From positions 62,001 through 126,000 of the forward strand of contig NZ_FNIR01000003.1 of the NCBI RefSeq assembly GCF_900103975.1: a stretch of DNA of 64,000 nt, written 5' to 3'. Both the position numbers and the translations under genes were made by a program. Below are positions 1 to 8,971 of the stretch, one piece after another. The stretch comes from Klenkia soli. Lineage in GTDB: Bacteria > Actinomycetota > Actinomycetes > Mycobacteriales > Geodermatophilaceae. The notes beneath the pieces are model-generated. The model was not told the origin of the DNA and made no database searches. It worked only from the letters and a program-made list of their open reading frames with translations. Numbering within the stretch: the stretch's first letter is position 1; every line of letters begins with the position of its first letter.

Positions 1-870
1 CGGCAGCACGGCCGCCCCGACGTCGTCGGGGCCCTGACCGCCACGCTGGGCATGGGTGGGCTGGTGTTCGCGATCATCGAGTCCGCCGTGACGGGGTGGA
101 CCTCACCGCGCGTGCTGCTCCCGGCGGCGGTCGGCGTGGCTCTGCTGGTCGCCCTGGTGGTGACCGAGTCCCGGGTGGCTCAGCCGATCATGCCGCTGCG
201 GCTGTTCGCCGACCGCGAGCGGTCGGGCGCCTACGCCGTCCGCATGCTCTACCTGGGCGCGATGATGGGGTTCTTCTTCTTCGGCACCCAGCTGATGCAG
301 GACGGGCTGGGGTTCACCGCGCTGCAGGCCGGGCTGGGGTTCCTGCCCATGTCCGCGGTGAACTTCGCCGTCGCCCTGGCCATCCCGAGGCTGCGCACCC
401 GGGTCGGTGACGGGGTGCTGCTGACCGCGGGGACGGCGCTGACCCTGGCCGGCATGGTCTGGTTCTCCCGCGCCGGGATCACCGACCCCTACCTGTCCGC
501 GATCGCGTTGCCCATGGTGCTGATCGGCGCCGGGCAGGGCCTGGTGTTCGCCCCGCTGACCTCGGCGGCCCTCGCCCGGGTCTCCGGTGCCGATGCGGGT
601 GCGGCGTCCGGGTTGCTGAACACCGCCCACCAGCTGGGCTCGGCGCTGGGCCTGGCGGTGCTGTCCGCGGTGGCGGCGACCGCCGGCGCAGGGCGCACCG
701 GCACCGCCGCCGTCGCCGCCCGGGTGGAGGGCGCGCTCGCCGGTTCCGCCGTCCTGCTCGCACTCGCGTTGGTCGTGGTGTCCGTCGTGCTGCTGCCCCG
801 GCGCGCCACCACCACGACCCCGTCGTCGTCCGGGCGGAGCGGCCGGGAGCCCGTCGTCGCCGGTCGCTGA
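1..870 (+). CDS. MFS transporter, DHA2 (EmrB/QacA-like) family, C-terminal part
   Basis: This is the 3' end of a gene that begins before the window; the frame is open from base 1 to the TGA at 868-870. The visible roughly 289 residues contain about seven to eight hydrophobic helices separated by short Arg-rich loops. A 'PLRLF' loop follows a long TM pair, and 'GAASGLLNTAHQLGSALG' is the typical late-helix motif of 14-TM drug:proton antiporters. The likely role is efflux of a drug-like compound across the cytoplasmic membrane. The tail is Thr/Ser/Arg rich and cytoplasmic. The substrate cannot be deduced. The next gene follows on the same strand after about 70 bp. Confidence 0.85.
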   Translation, partial: RQHGRPDVVGALTATLGMGGLVFAIIESAVTGWTSPRVLLPAAVGVALLVALVVTESRVAQPIMPLRLFADRERSGAYAVRMLYLGAMMGFFFFGTQLMQDGLGFTALQAGLGFLPMSAVNFAVALAIPRLRTRVGDGVLLTAGTALTLAGMVWFSRAGITDPYLSAIALPMVLIGAGQGLVFAPLTSAALARVSGADAGAASGLLNTAHQLGSALGLAVLSAVAATAGAGRTGTAAVAARVEGALAGSAVLLALALVVVSVVLLPRRATTTTPSSSGRSGREPVVAGR

Positions 871-938
871 GGGGTACTGGCAGTACCGGTCCGGACGTGC
901 CCTGGCAGCGCCTCGCGACCCGGGGGACCGTGGTGGGC

Positions 939-1823
939 ATGACCGTCCCCACCTTGACCCTGAACAACGGCGTCACCCTCCCGGCCCTGGGCCTGGGCGT
1001 GTTCCAGACCCCTCCGCAGGAGACCCGCGACGCGGTCACCGCGGCCCTGGCCGCCGGCTACCGGCACATCGACACCGCTGCCGCGTACGGCAACGAGCGG
1101 GAGGTCGGCGAGGCCATCGCCGCCGCCGACCTGGACCGCGCCGAGGTGTTCGTCGAGACCAAGATCTGGATCAGCGACTTCGGGCACGAGGAGACGCTGC
1201 ACAGCTTCGACAAGAGCGCCGGCAAGCTCGGCGTCGACCAGATCGACCTGCTGATCCTGCACCAGGCGCTGCCCTCGGAGTTCGAGAAGACCCTCGGCGC
1301 CTACCGCGCGCTGGAGGAGCTGCTGGCCGACGGGAAGGTGCGGGCGATCGGCGTCAGCAACTTCATGGTCGAGCACCTCACCCAGCTGCTGGACCGCACC
1401 GACGTCGTGCCGGCGGTCAACCAGATCGAGGTGCACCCGTTCTTCCAGCAGCGGGAGGTGCAGGACGTCGGCCGCGAGCACGGCATCCTGACCCAGGCGT
1501 GGTCCCCGATCGGCGGCATCACCCACTACCGCGACAGCGGCCACGCCAGTGCGCTCACCGACCCGACGATCGTCGGGATCGGCGAGGCGCACGGCAAGAG
1601 CGCTGCCCAGGTCATGCTGCGGTGGGGCCTGCAGCAGGGCCGCCAGGTGATCCCCAAGTCGACCAAGCCCGAGCGCATCGCCCAGAACATCGACGTGTTC
1701 GACTTCGAGCTGACCGCCGACGAGCTGGCCGCGATCGACGCCCTGGAGACCGGCCAGCGCGGCGGACCCGCCCCCGAGCAGGTCACCCTCGAGGCCTTCG
1801 GCCGCGACATCCCCGAGGCGTGA
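939..1823 (+). CDS. Aldo/keto reductase (first of a tandem pair)
   Basis: An NADPH-dependent aldo/keto reductase of about 294 residues, the usual size for AKR3/AKR5-type bacterial members. The catalytic tetrad is visible: Asp and Tyr in 'HIDTAAAYGNE', Lys in 'VETKIW', and His in 'LLILHQ'. The cofactor-end motif 'VIPKSTKPERI' is also present. I chose the ATG at 939, which begins MTVPTLTLNNG as family members do; an in-frame GTG at 897 would add 14 unsupported residues. Its stop overlaps the GTG of the next reductase, so the two are probably co-translated. The physiological carbonyl substrate is unknown. Confidence 0.9.
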   Translation: MTVPTLTLNNGVTLPALGLGVFQTPPQETRDAVTAALAAGYRHIDTAAAYGNEREVGEAIAAADLDRAEVFVETKIWISDFGHEETLHSFDKSAGKLGVDQIDLLILHQALPSEFEKTLGAYRALEELLADGKVRAIGVSNFMVEHLTQLLDRTDVVPAVNQIEVHPFFQQREVQDVGREHGILTQAWSPIGGITHYRDSGHASALTDPTIVGIGEAHGKSAAQVMLRWGLQQGRQVIPKSTKPERIAQNIDVFDFELTADELAAIDALETGQRGGPAPEQVTLEAFGRDIPEA

Positions 1824-2695
1824 CGGCTCCCGGCGGACCCCGCCTGCCGCTCGACGGAGGGACGACGATGCCCGCCCTCGGGCTCGGCGTCGGGGCGATC
1901 GAGAGCGAGCCGGGTCAGGCCGCGGCGTCGGTCGAGGCGGGCCTGCGGGTCGGGTTCCGACTGGTCGACACCGCGGCCGTCTACGGCAACGAGGCCGAGG
2001 TCGCCGAGGGCATCGCCGCCTCCGGGGTGCCCCGCAGCGAGGTCTTCCTGACCACCAAGCTGTGGATCACCGACTACGGGTACGACTCGGCGCTGCGGGC
2101 CTTCGACGCCAGCGTGGCGCGGTTGCGCACCGACCACGTCGACCTGTACCTGCTGCACCAGCCGCTGCCCACGGACTTCGACACCACGGTGGCCGCCTAC
2201 CGGGCGTGCGAGCGGCTGCTGGCCGAGGGGCGGGTGGGGGCGATCGGCATCTGCAACGCCTCGGCCGCCCACCTTGCTGCCCTGGCCGAGCGGACGACGG
2301 TGACGCCGGCGGTGAACCAGGTCGAGCTGCACCCGTACTTCGCGCAGCCCGAGCTGCGCCGGGTGCACGCGGCGGCGGGCATCGTGACCCAGGCGTGGTC
2401 GCCCATCGGGGGCGTGTCGAGCTGGGGTCCGCAGGGCGGCAGCCGGCCCGGACCGCTGGCCGACCCCGTCGTCCTCGGCATCGCCGCGGAGCTGGGCCGA
2501 ACACCTGCCCAGGTGCTGCTGCGCTGGCACCTGCAGCGCGGGGACGCCGCGGTCACGAAGTCCTTCCGGGCCGAGCGGGTGCGCGAGAACCACGACGTGT
2601 TCGGGTTCGAGCTCGGCCCGCAGCACGTCACCGCGATCGACGCCCTGGACACCGGCGTCCGCGGCGGCCGCGATCCCGAGACGGTCACCCGCTGA
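1820..2695 (+). CDS. Aldo/keto reductase (second of a tandem pair)
   Basis: A 291-residue aldo/keto reductase clearly paralogous to the preceding gene; both share 'VNQVE/IE LHPYF/HPFF', 'TQAWSPIGG' and 'TTKLWI/ETKIWI' blocks. The tetrad residues are present in 'LVDTAAVYGNE', 'TTKLW' and 'LYLLHQ'. The start is the GTG at 1820 in a GTGA overlap with the upstream stop, giving the normal N-terminus 'PLDGGTTMPALGLG'. One difference is 'AAVTKSF' where the first copy has 'QVIPKST', so the cofactor adenine end is slightly altered. A strong hairpin follows directly. Tandem duplication followed by divergence is the simplest history. Confidence 0.9.
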   Translation: MTAPGGPRLPLDGGTTMPALGLGVGAIESEPGQAAASVEAGLRVGFRLVDTAAVYGNEAEVAEGIAASGVPRSEVFLTTKLWITDYGYDSALRAFDASVARLRTDHVDLYLLHQPLPTDFDTTVAAYRACERLLAEGRVGAIGICNASAAHLAALAERTTVTPAVNQVELHPYFAQPELRRVHAAAGIVTQAWSPIGGVSSWGPQGGSRPGPLADPVVLGIAAELGRTPAQVLLRWHLQRGDAAVTKSFRAERVRENHDVFGFELGPQHVTAIDALDTGVRGGRDPETVTR

Positions 2696-2700
2696 CGACG

Positions 2701-2733
2701 ACGGGGCCCGGTGCCACCGGCACCGGGCCCCGT
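2701..2733. terminator. Bidirectional hairpin terminator
   Basis: A perfect inverted repeat with 15-bp arms and a 3-base loop (ACGGGGCCCGGTGCC, then ACC, then the complement) lies between the convergent aldo/keto reductase and alcohol dehydrogenase genes. It has no U-tract, as is common for actinobacterial terminators. Confidence 0.8.
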
Positions 2734-2743
2734 CGCGTGCGGG

Positions 2744-3757
2744 TCAGGGCTGCAGCAGCACCTTGATCGCGCGCCGTTCGTCCATCGCGGCGTAGGCCTC
2801 GGCCACCTGCTCCAGCGGGAGCGTCAGGTCGAAGACCCGACCGGGGTCGATCTCCCGGCGCCACACCAGGTCCAGCAGGTGCGGGAGGTAGGCGCGCACC
2901 GGGGCGACGCCCCCGCGGATGCCCTTGTTGGCCCAGAACAGCTCCTCGGTGGGCAGGTCACCGTGCGGCACCCCGACCAGGCCGATCATCCCGCCGGGAC
3001 GGGCGGCCGCGACGGCCTGGGCGCGGGCCTCCTCGGTGCCGACGCACTCCAGCACGCAGTCCGCGCCGATGCCGTCGGTCAGCTCCCGCACCTGTGCCAG
3101 GCCCTCCTCGCCGCGCTCGGCGACGACGTGGGTGGCGCCGAACTCCCGGGCGATGGCCTGCCGGTCGGCGTGCCGGCTCATCGCGATGATCGTGGTGGCG
3201 CCCAGCTGCGCGGCGGCGAGCACCCCGGACAGGCCGACGGCGCCGTCCCCGACCACGACCACGCTGGAGCCGGCCTGCACTCCGGCGGAGACGGCGGCGT
3301 GCCAGCCGGTGCACATCACGTCCGAGAGCGCCAGCAGGCTGGGGACCAGGTCGGCGTCGGGCTGGCCGGGGGTGGCCAGCAGGGTGCCGTCGGCGTGGGG
3401 GATGCGGATGCGCTCGGCCTGGCAGCCGTCGTAGCCGCCGCCGTGCTGGCAGTTGGCGTGCTGGCCGTGCCGGCACACCGCGCAGGTGCCGTCCGAGTGC
3501 AGGAATCCGCCGACGACGAAGTCGCCGACGGACACGGTGGTGACCGCGTCGCCGACGGCCTCGACGACGCCGACGTACTCGTGGCCGATCGGGGTGGGGT
3601 GGGGGACGTCGGCGATGCCGCGGTAGCGCCACAGGTCCGAGCCGCAGACGCAGGCGGCGACGGTCCGGATGACGGCGTCGGTGGGTTCGATGACGGTGGG
3701 GTCGGGACGGTCCTCGATGCGGACGTCCCCCGACCCGTGGATGACGGCTCCTCGCAT
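2744..3757 (-). CDS. Zinc-dependent alcohol dehydrogenase (MDR superfamily), copy 1
   Basis: A 337-residue medium-chain dehydrogenase. Residues near the N-terminus carry the catalytic zinc site: Cys in 'CVCGSD', and His-Glu in 'PIGHEYVG'. The Rossmann region is 'VVVVGDGAVGLSG'. The structural-zinc loop reads C-x2-C-x7-C ('TCAVCRHGQHANC') and lacks one of the usual four cysteines. It would oxidise an alcohol or reduce a carbonyl with NAD(P). It is almost the same protein as the gene at 42114-43127, which sits at the far end of the catabolic segment. It is transcribed alone from the minus strand and ends at the shared hairpin. Confidence 0.9.
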   Translation of the reverse strand: MRGAVIHGSGDVRIEDRPDPTVIEPTDAVIRTVAACVCGSDLWRYRGIADVPHPTPIGHEYVGVVEAVGDAVTTVSVGDFVVGGFLHSDGTCAVCRHGQHANCQHGGGYDGCQAERIRIPHADGTLLATPGQPDADLVPSLLALSDVMCTGWHAAVSAGVQAGSSVVVVGDGAVGLSGVLAAAQLGATTIIAMSRHADRQAIAREFGATHVVAERGEEGLAQVRELTDGIGADCVLECVGTEEARAQAVAAARPGGMIGLVGVPHGDLPTEELFWANKGIRGGVAPVRAYLPHLLDLVWRREIDPGRVFDLTLPLEQVAEAYAAMDERRAIKVLLQP

Positions 3758-3821
3758 GCGTCCATTCCACCCCGGCGGCCGCAGCCGGGGGAGGGCCTGC
3801 CAGTACCCCCGAGCTCGGTGG

Positions 3822-5240
3822 TCAGCGGCTCCGGTCGACGGCGGTGGCCAGGAGCTGGGCCGCGGTGGTCAGCTGGTCGGGGGTGTGGGCCGCGTAGCCG
3901 AGGACGAGGCCCGGTGGGCCCGGGGTGCGGCGGTGCCAGCTGAGCGCGTGCACACGCAGGCCGAGCTGGGCGGCGTGGTCGGCGATCGCCGTGTCGTCGG
4001 GGTGGTCCAGGGTGACGGTGAGGTGGAGGCCGGCGGCGATGCCCCCGATCGACGCGTGCGGGAGGTGGGCGGCCAGGGCGGCGACGAGCGCGTCGCGGCG
4101 GGCCCGGTTGCGTCGGCGGACGCCGCGCAGGTGACCCTCGAGGGTGCCGTCGGCGAGCAGCGTGGCCAGGGTGAGCTGGGGGAGGACGGGGCTGCCGAGG
4201 TCGCTGGCGTGCTTGGCCTCGAGCAGGTCCGCGAGCAGGTGGGCCGGCGGGATCGCCCAGCCGAGCCGCAGGGCGGGGGCGAGGGTCTTGGACATCGAGC
4301 CGGTGTGCAGGACGTGGTCGGGGGCGGCCGGCTGCAGTGCCGGGGTGGGCTGCCGGTCGTAGCGGTGCTCGGCGTCGTAGTCGTCCTCGATCACCAGGCG
4401 GTCCCCGTGCCGGGCCCAGTCCAGGAGTTCGCGGCGGCGGTGCGGGGCGAGCAGCACCCCGGTGGGGAACTGGTGGGCGGGGGTCACCAGCACGACGGAG
4501 GTGTCCGTGGCGCCGAGGCGGTCGACGCGGAGCCCGTCGTCGTCCACGGGCACGGGCACCGGGTCCAGCTGCCAGTGCTGCAGCTCGTCGGCGGCGCCAC
4601 CGCTCCCGGGGTCCTCGACGCCGATGCTCGTGTGCCCGCGGCGGCGCAGGGTCAGCGCGGTGAGCGCCAGGGTCTGGGCGACGCCGCCGACCACGACGAG
4701 CTCGTCGGGCGTCGTCCGCACGCCCCGGGTGCGGGCCAGCCAGTCGGCGAGGGCGTGCCGCAGGCGGGGGTGGCCGGCGGGGTCGCCGTAGCCCAGGTCG
4801 GCCGACCCCAGGCCGGCCAGCACGGCGCGCTCCGCACGCAGCCAGGCCGCCCGGGGGAACGCGCCCAGGTCGGTCCGGCCCGGGGTGAGGTCGAGGGTGA
4901 TCGCGGGGTCCGGCGGGAGCGGGAAGCGGCGCCGCCCGACGGCCCGGGACGACGTGCGCCTCGTCCGAGCCGGTGCCGGGGCGGCCAGCGGGGCGGTGCG
5001 CGTGCCGTCCCCGACGCGGGCGGTGGTGAGCCCCTGCTCCGCGAGCCGCTGGTAGCACTCGACGACCGTGCCCCGGGCGATGCCCAGCTCGTCGGCGAGG
5101 GTGCGGCTGGAGGGGAGCAGGGTGCCGGGGGACAGCTGACCGGTGGTGATCGCCGTCCGCAGCCGGTGGGTGAGCCAGTCGGTGGTGCCGCGTGGCGGTG
5201 CCTGGCCGATGTCCAGCTGGAGGAAGTCCGACCCGGCCAC
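3822..5240 (-). CDS. MocR-type (GntR-HTH plus aminotransferase) regulator
   Basis: A 472-residue fusion regulator. The first 80 or so residues form a GntR winged helix ('LPSSRTLADELGIARGTVV'); the rest is a fold-type I aminotransferase domain that binds pyridoxal phosphate. The PLP lysine lies in 'TGSMSKTLAPALRLGW', and 'IEDDYDAEHRYDR' is the usual aspartate/tyrosine region. Family members sense PLP or an amino compound and control a divergent gene. Here the divergent neighbour is an EamA transporter across an 86-bp gap containing repeats, the classic arrangement for this family. Confidence 0.9.
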   Translation of the reverse strand: MAGSDFLQLDIGQAPPRGTTDWLTHRLRTAITTGQLSPGTLLPSSRTLADELGIARGTVVECYQRLAEQGLTTARVGDGTRTAPLAAPAPARTRRTSSRAVGRRRFPLPPDPAITLDLTPGRTDLGAFPRAAWLRAERAVLAGLGSADLGYGDPAGHPRLRHALADWLARTRGVRTTPDELVVVGGVAQTLALTALTLRRRGHTSIGVEDPGSGGAADELQHWQLDPVPVPVDDDGLRVDRLGATDTSVVLVTPAHQFPTGVLLAPHRRRELLDWARHGDRLVIEDDYDAEHRYDRQPTPALQPAAPDHVLHTGSMSKTLAPALRLGWAIPPAHLLADLLEAKHASDLGSPVLPQLTLATLLADGTLEGHLRGVRRRNRARRDALVAALAAHLPHASIGGIAAGLHLTVTLDHPDDTAIADHAAQLGLRVHALSWHRRTPGPPGLVLGYAAHTPDQLTTAAQLLATAVDRSR

Positions 5241-5326
5241 GTCCCCACCCCTCGGTCGATTGGTCCATCTGGACGGCGACCGATTGGTCCTGGTGGTCGG
5301 TCCACTGCTGTCTGCATGGTGGGCCG
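5241..5326. promoter_or_regulatory. MocR/EamA divergent promoter with direct repeats
   Basis: The divergent gap contains two perfect copies of CGATTGGTCC, at 5257-5266 and 5281-5290, 24 bp apart. A further GGTCC lies at 5299-5303. Between them GTCCA-TC-TGGAC forms a short inverted repeat (5263-5274). Direct repeats spaced by a little over two helical turns are the usual kind of MocR operator. The assignment is inferred from position and repeat structure. Confidence 0.6.
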
Positions 5327-6265
5327 GTGACCACGCCCGGGCAAGACCTCGATGTCCGCCGCACCGCCGGAGCAGTGCTGGGTGGGTGCACGGCCATGGT
5401 CTTCGTCGGGGGCTCGGCGGCGGTGTCCGCGCTGCTCGTGGGCTCTCCGTCGTCCACCGTCCAGGCGCTGCGCTACGCCCTGGCCGCCGCCGTGCTGGCC
5501 GGGCTCGCCCGGGTGAGCCGCCGCCGGGTGCTGCGGCCCCGCGGCCGCGAGTGGGCGTGGCTGGCCGGGGTAGCGGTCGCGGGGCTGGTCGTGTTCAACG
5601 TCGCCCTCGTCCACGGGGCCCGGCACGCCGAGCCGGCGGTGTTCGGGGTGGCGGTGGCCAGCGTGCCGCTAGTGCTGGCGCTGCTGGGACCCCTTCTGGA
5701 CGGCCGGACGACGGGTGGGGCCGTGTGGCTGGCCGCCGGGCTGGTGACGGCCGGCGCGGTGCTGGTGGTCGGGTTCGGTCGCGCGGATGCGGTCGGGGTG
5801 GCCTGGGCGGTCGTGGTGCTGGTCTGCGAGGCCGCGTTCACGCTGCTCGCCGTCCCGGTCCTGGGCCGGCTCGGTCCGTGGGGGGTCTCGGTGCACACCA
5901 CCTGGATGGCGGCCGCCGCCTTCGGCGTGCTCGGTGTGGTCACCGAGGGCCCCCTCGCGCTGAACCGGCTGGGGTGGCCCGAGCTCGCGGCGGGCGCCTA
6001 CCTGTCCCTCGGGGTCACCGCGCTGGCCTTCGTCTGCTGGTACGGGGCGGTGGCCCGGTTGGGTGCCGGGCGCGCCGGCCTGCTGACCGGCATCGCTCCC
6101 GTCGCCGCGGCCGCCGTCGGGGTGGCCCTCGGCGAACCGTGGCCGGGGCCGGCGGTGTGGGTGGGCATCCTCGTCGTCGCGACCGGGCTCGTCGTCGGCC
6201 TGGCGCGTCCGGCGGACGACGCGCTCACGGGGGCCACCGCAGCCCCGGTCGAGGTCGCCCGCTGA
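5327..6265 (+). CDS. EamA/DMT family transporter
   Basis: A drug/metabolite-superfamily permease of about 312 residues with ten predicted hydrophobic helices, consistent with two EamA repeats. I chose the GTG at 5327 (VTTPGQD...), because upstream in-frame sequence is hydrophilic and overlaps the divergent regulator. 'LGVTALAFVCWYGAVARLGAGRAG' style helix-loop sequence in the second half is typical of the family. It probably exports an amino acid or related metabolite under control of the divergent MocR protein. The substrate is not deducible. Confidence 0.85.
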   Translation: MTTPGQDLDVRRTAGAVLGGCTAMVFVGGSAAVSALLVGSPSSTVQALRYALAAAVLAGLARVSRRRVLRPRGREWAWLAGVAVAGLVVFNVALVHGARHAEPAVFGVAVASVPLVLALLGPLLDGRTTGGAVWLAAGLVTAGAVLVVGFGRADAVGVAWAVVVLVCEAAFTLLAVPVLGRLGPWGVSVHTTWMAAAAFGVLGVVTEGPLALNRLGWPELAAGAYLSLGVTALAFVCWYGAVARLGAGRAGLLTGIAPVAAAAVGVALGEPWPGPAVWVGILVVATGLVVGLARPADDALTGATAAPVEVAR

Positions 6266-6382
6266 ATCGTGGTCCGTCGACCGGAGCCGGGGGCTCGAGG
6301 CCGGCGCGGACGCCGGGGGCGCGTGCGGTAGGACGGTCCCGTGGGGCACGGCGTGGCTGCCCCTCTCGCCGGGAGGGGTGGC

Positions 6383-7549
6383 ATGGAGTCGTACGACGTC
6401 GTCGTGGTCGGTGTGGGCTCGATGGGCGGGGCCACCTGCCGGACGCTGGCCGGCCGTGGTATGCGGGTGCTGGGCCTGGAGACCTTCACCCCGGGGCACG
6501 ACCAGGGCTCCGCGCACGGCGGCACCCGCATCATCCGGCAGTCCTACTTCGAGGACCCGGCCTACGTCCCGCTGCTGCGTCGGGCGTACGCCGGGTTCCG
6601 CGAACTCGAGGAGGAGTCAGGCCGTTCGCTGGTGCGGACGTGCGGCGGGATCTACATCGGCGACCCGTCGTCGCCGACCTTCGCCGGGTCACGTGCGGCT
6701 GCCGTCGAGCACGGGCTCGCCCACGAGGTGCTCACCGCGGTGGAGGTCCGCGAACGGTTCCCCACGATGGACCCGGCCGACGACGCGATGGCCGTGTACG
6801 AGGCCGAGGCCGGCTACGTGCGGCCCGAGGAGACCGTCGTCGCCCAGGCGGAGGTGGCCGCGCGGTCCGGGGCGGACCTGCGGTTCGGCGAGCGGGTGCG
6901 GTCGTGGTCGGTGACCCCCGGCGGCGGGGTCGAGGTGGTCACCGACCAGGGTCGGTACGGCGCCGACCGCCTGGTGGTCACCCCGGGTGCGTGGGCGCCC
7001 CAGCTGCTCGGGTCGCTGCGGCTGCCGCTGCGGGTCGAGCGCATGGTCTTCCACTGGTTCACCCCGGACACCGGCGCCGTCCCGCTGGTGGCCTGGGACC
7101 AGGACCGGCACCCGGTCTACGTCGAGCAGACCCACGGCAACGAGCAGATCTACGGCTTCCCCATGACCGACGGGCCGTCGGGAGGGTTCAAGCTCGGGTT
7201 CTTCCGGGTGGGGACGCCGACCGACCCCGACGCGGTCGACCGGGTGGTCCGCGAGGAGGAGAACGACGCTGTCCTGGCCCGCGCCCGGCAGCTCTCCCCG
7301 CACCTGGGCCGACCGGTGGTGCAGGCCAAGACCTGCCTGTACACCATCACCCCCGACGAGCACTTCGTCGTCGGACGCCACCCCGAGCACGAGCAGGTGT
7401 CCATCGGCTGCGGCTTCAGCGGGCATGGGTTCAAGTTCGTCCCGGTGATGGGGGAGATCCTGGCCGACCTGGCCCAGCACGGCACGACGCCCCACCCGAT
7501 CGGCCTCTTCGACCCCACCCGTGCGGCGCTGCGCCCGGCTCCTGGGTGA
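6383..7549 (+). CDS. FAD-dependent oxidase of the SolA/monomeric sarcosine oxidase family
   Basis: A 388-residue flavoprotein with an N-terminal dinucleotide-binding motif ('VVVGVGSMGG') and the segments 'HGGTRIIRQSYFED' and 'SIGCGFSGHGFKFVP', which are diagnostic of N-methyl-amino-acid oxidases (SolA, MSOX). The Cys in 'AKTCLYT' matches the residue that covalently holds FAD in this family. The reaction would oxidatively demethylate an N-methyl amino acid, giving formaldehyde and hydrogen peroxide. I chose the ATG at 6383, preceded by a GGGAGGGG ribosome-binding site, over a GTG at 6341. It stands alone, about 117 bp after the EamA gene. Confidence 0.85.
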   Translation: MESYDVVVVGVGSMGGATCRTLAGRGMRVLGLETFTPGHDQGSAHGGTRIIRQSYFEDPAYVPLLRRAYAGFRELEEESGRSLVRTCGGIYIGDPSSPTFAGSRAAAVEHGLAHEVLTAVEVRERFPTMDPADDAMAVYEAEAGYVRPEETVVAQAEVAARSGADLRFGERVRSWSVTPGGGVEVVTDQGRYGADRLVVTPGAWAPQLLGSLRLPLRVERMVFHWFTPDTGAVPLVAWDQDRHPVYVEQTHGNEQIYGFPMTDGPSGGFKLGFFRVGTPTDPDAVDRVVREEENDAVLARARQLSPHLGRPVVQAKTCLYTITPDEHFVVGRHPEHEQVSIGCGFSGHGFKFVPVMGEILADLAQHGTTPHPIGLFDPTRAALRPAPG

Positions 7550-7580
7550 CGCGTCCCGGCCCGACCGGGTACCGGGCCGC

Positions 7581-7747
7581 TCACGAAGGATGCAGCAGCC
7601 CGAGCAGCGTGGTTCTCGACGGCACGAGGCGGGCGCGGGCCTCCTCCTCGCCGAGCCCGTCGAGGGCGCTCCGCAGGTGGTCCCGGTGCTCCTCGAGGAG
7701 CTCGTCGAGGCGGGTCGCAGATCTGTCGTCCAGTCGGTGGTGGACAC
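7581..7747 (-). pseudogene. DUF664/DinB-family protein, fragment
   Basis: Read on the minus strand, the frame ending at the stop 7581-7583 encodes 'ATRLDELLEEHRDHL', then about 15 residues, then 'LVPSRTTLLGLLHP'. This is the N-terminal part of a DUF664/DinB-fold (mycothiol-dependent) protein. It stops after about 55 codons, where a full protein has about 170. The only nearby start (GTG at 7747) is in another frame and gives 'STTDWTTDL', itself DUF664-like, so a frameshift or fusion of two remnants is likely. Confidence 0.6.
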
Positions 7748-7760
7748 GGGGTGTCTCTTA

Positions 7761-8063
7761 TCAGCGGTCGGGGGCGGTGGCCGACCCGTCGTCGAAGGCG
7801 GCGCGGGCGTGCGCCATGGCGGCGGCGTGGTCGTCGATCCATCCGAGCAGGGCGTCGACCGGTGTGCGGAGGGTCTTGCCCAGGGGCGTGATGCGGTACT
7901 CGACGGCCACGGGGCGGGTGCTGAGCACCGTCCGTTCGACGATGCCGTTGCGCTCCAGCCGGCGGAGGGTGGCTGCCAGCGGCTTCTGCGTGATCGGCGG
8001 GATGTCGCGCCGGAGCTCGTTGAAGCGCTCGGGCTGCTCGCACAGCCGCTCCAGCACGGCCAC
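7761..8063 (-). CDS. HxlR-family winged-helix regulator, N-terminus damaged or with unusual start
   Basis: At least 100 residues of an HxlR (MarR-like) regulator, with 'RFNELRRDIPPITQKPLA', 'LRRLERNGIVER' and 'VEYRITPLGKTL' spanning the recognition helix and wing. The conserved first helix ('HRALLDQLLDSWSVAVLERL') is encoded upstream in the same frame, back to about 8153. No ATG, GTG or TTG is available there, only a CTG at 8153 followed by TADPAPAPRP. Either CTG is used, or the start was mutated and only the internal GTG at 8063 remains, which removes part of the DNA-binding domain. It lies inside a patch of gene fragments, so loss of function is plausible. Confidence 0.65.
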   Translation of the reverse strand: MAVLERLCEQPERFNELRRDIPPITQKPLAATLRRLERNGIVERTVLSTRPVAVEYRITPLGKTLRTPVDALLGWIDDHAAAMAHARAAFDDGSATAPDR

Positions 8064-8140
8064 CGACCACGAGTCCAGCAGCTGGTCGAGCAGGGCACGG
8101 TGCGCGGTCAGGTCGCTGATCGGCCGAGGTGCCGGTGCCG

Positions 8141-8277
8141 GGTCAGCGGTCAGGGCACACCCTGCGGATCACCGTGGCCGAGGTCGGCGACGGCAGCTCC
8201 GCGCTGCGCCGCCTGCGGCTGGGCACCCGGGTGCTGGTAGTGGGCCCCTGCGGGCGGCTGTCGGAGCGGGCCCGCAC
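8141..8277 (+). pseudogene. Fragment of a ferric-reductase/ferredoxin-reductase-type FAD domain
   Basis: The plus-strand frame reads 'LRITVAEVGDGSSALRRLR', then 'GTRVLVVGPCGRL'. These are the strand-loop elements that follow the RxYS FAD motif in ferredoxin-NADP-reductase-like domains. The match begins abruptly near 8150 and stops near 8277, where an aldo/keto reductase fragment begins. Only about 40 of the usual several hundred residues are present. Confidence 0.5.
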
Positions 8278-8292
8278 GAGCCGCCGGGTCGC

Positions 8293-8895
<603 letters not shown>

Positions 8896-8971
8896 GCTGC
8901 ACGTCTGCAGGGGCGTCCGGTCACCCCTGGGCGAACTCGACGGCAGTCAGCCTGGGGCCGGCCGCCCAGGA

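Noticed and set aside
3316-5457. Very long open frames antisense to genes, here and throughout the window
   Set aside because: At this GC content antisense frames stay open by chance; they are Arg/Pro/Ala-rich with no domain motifs.
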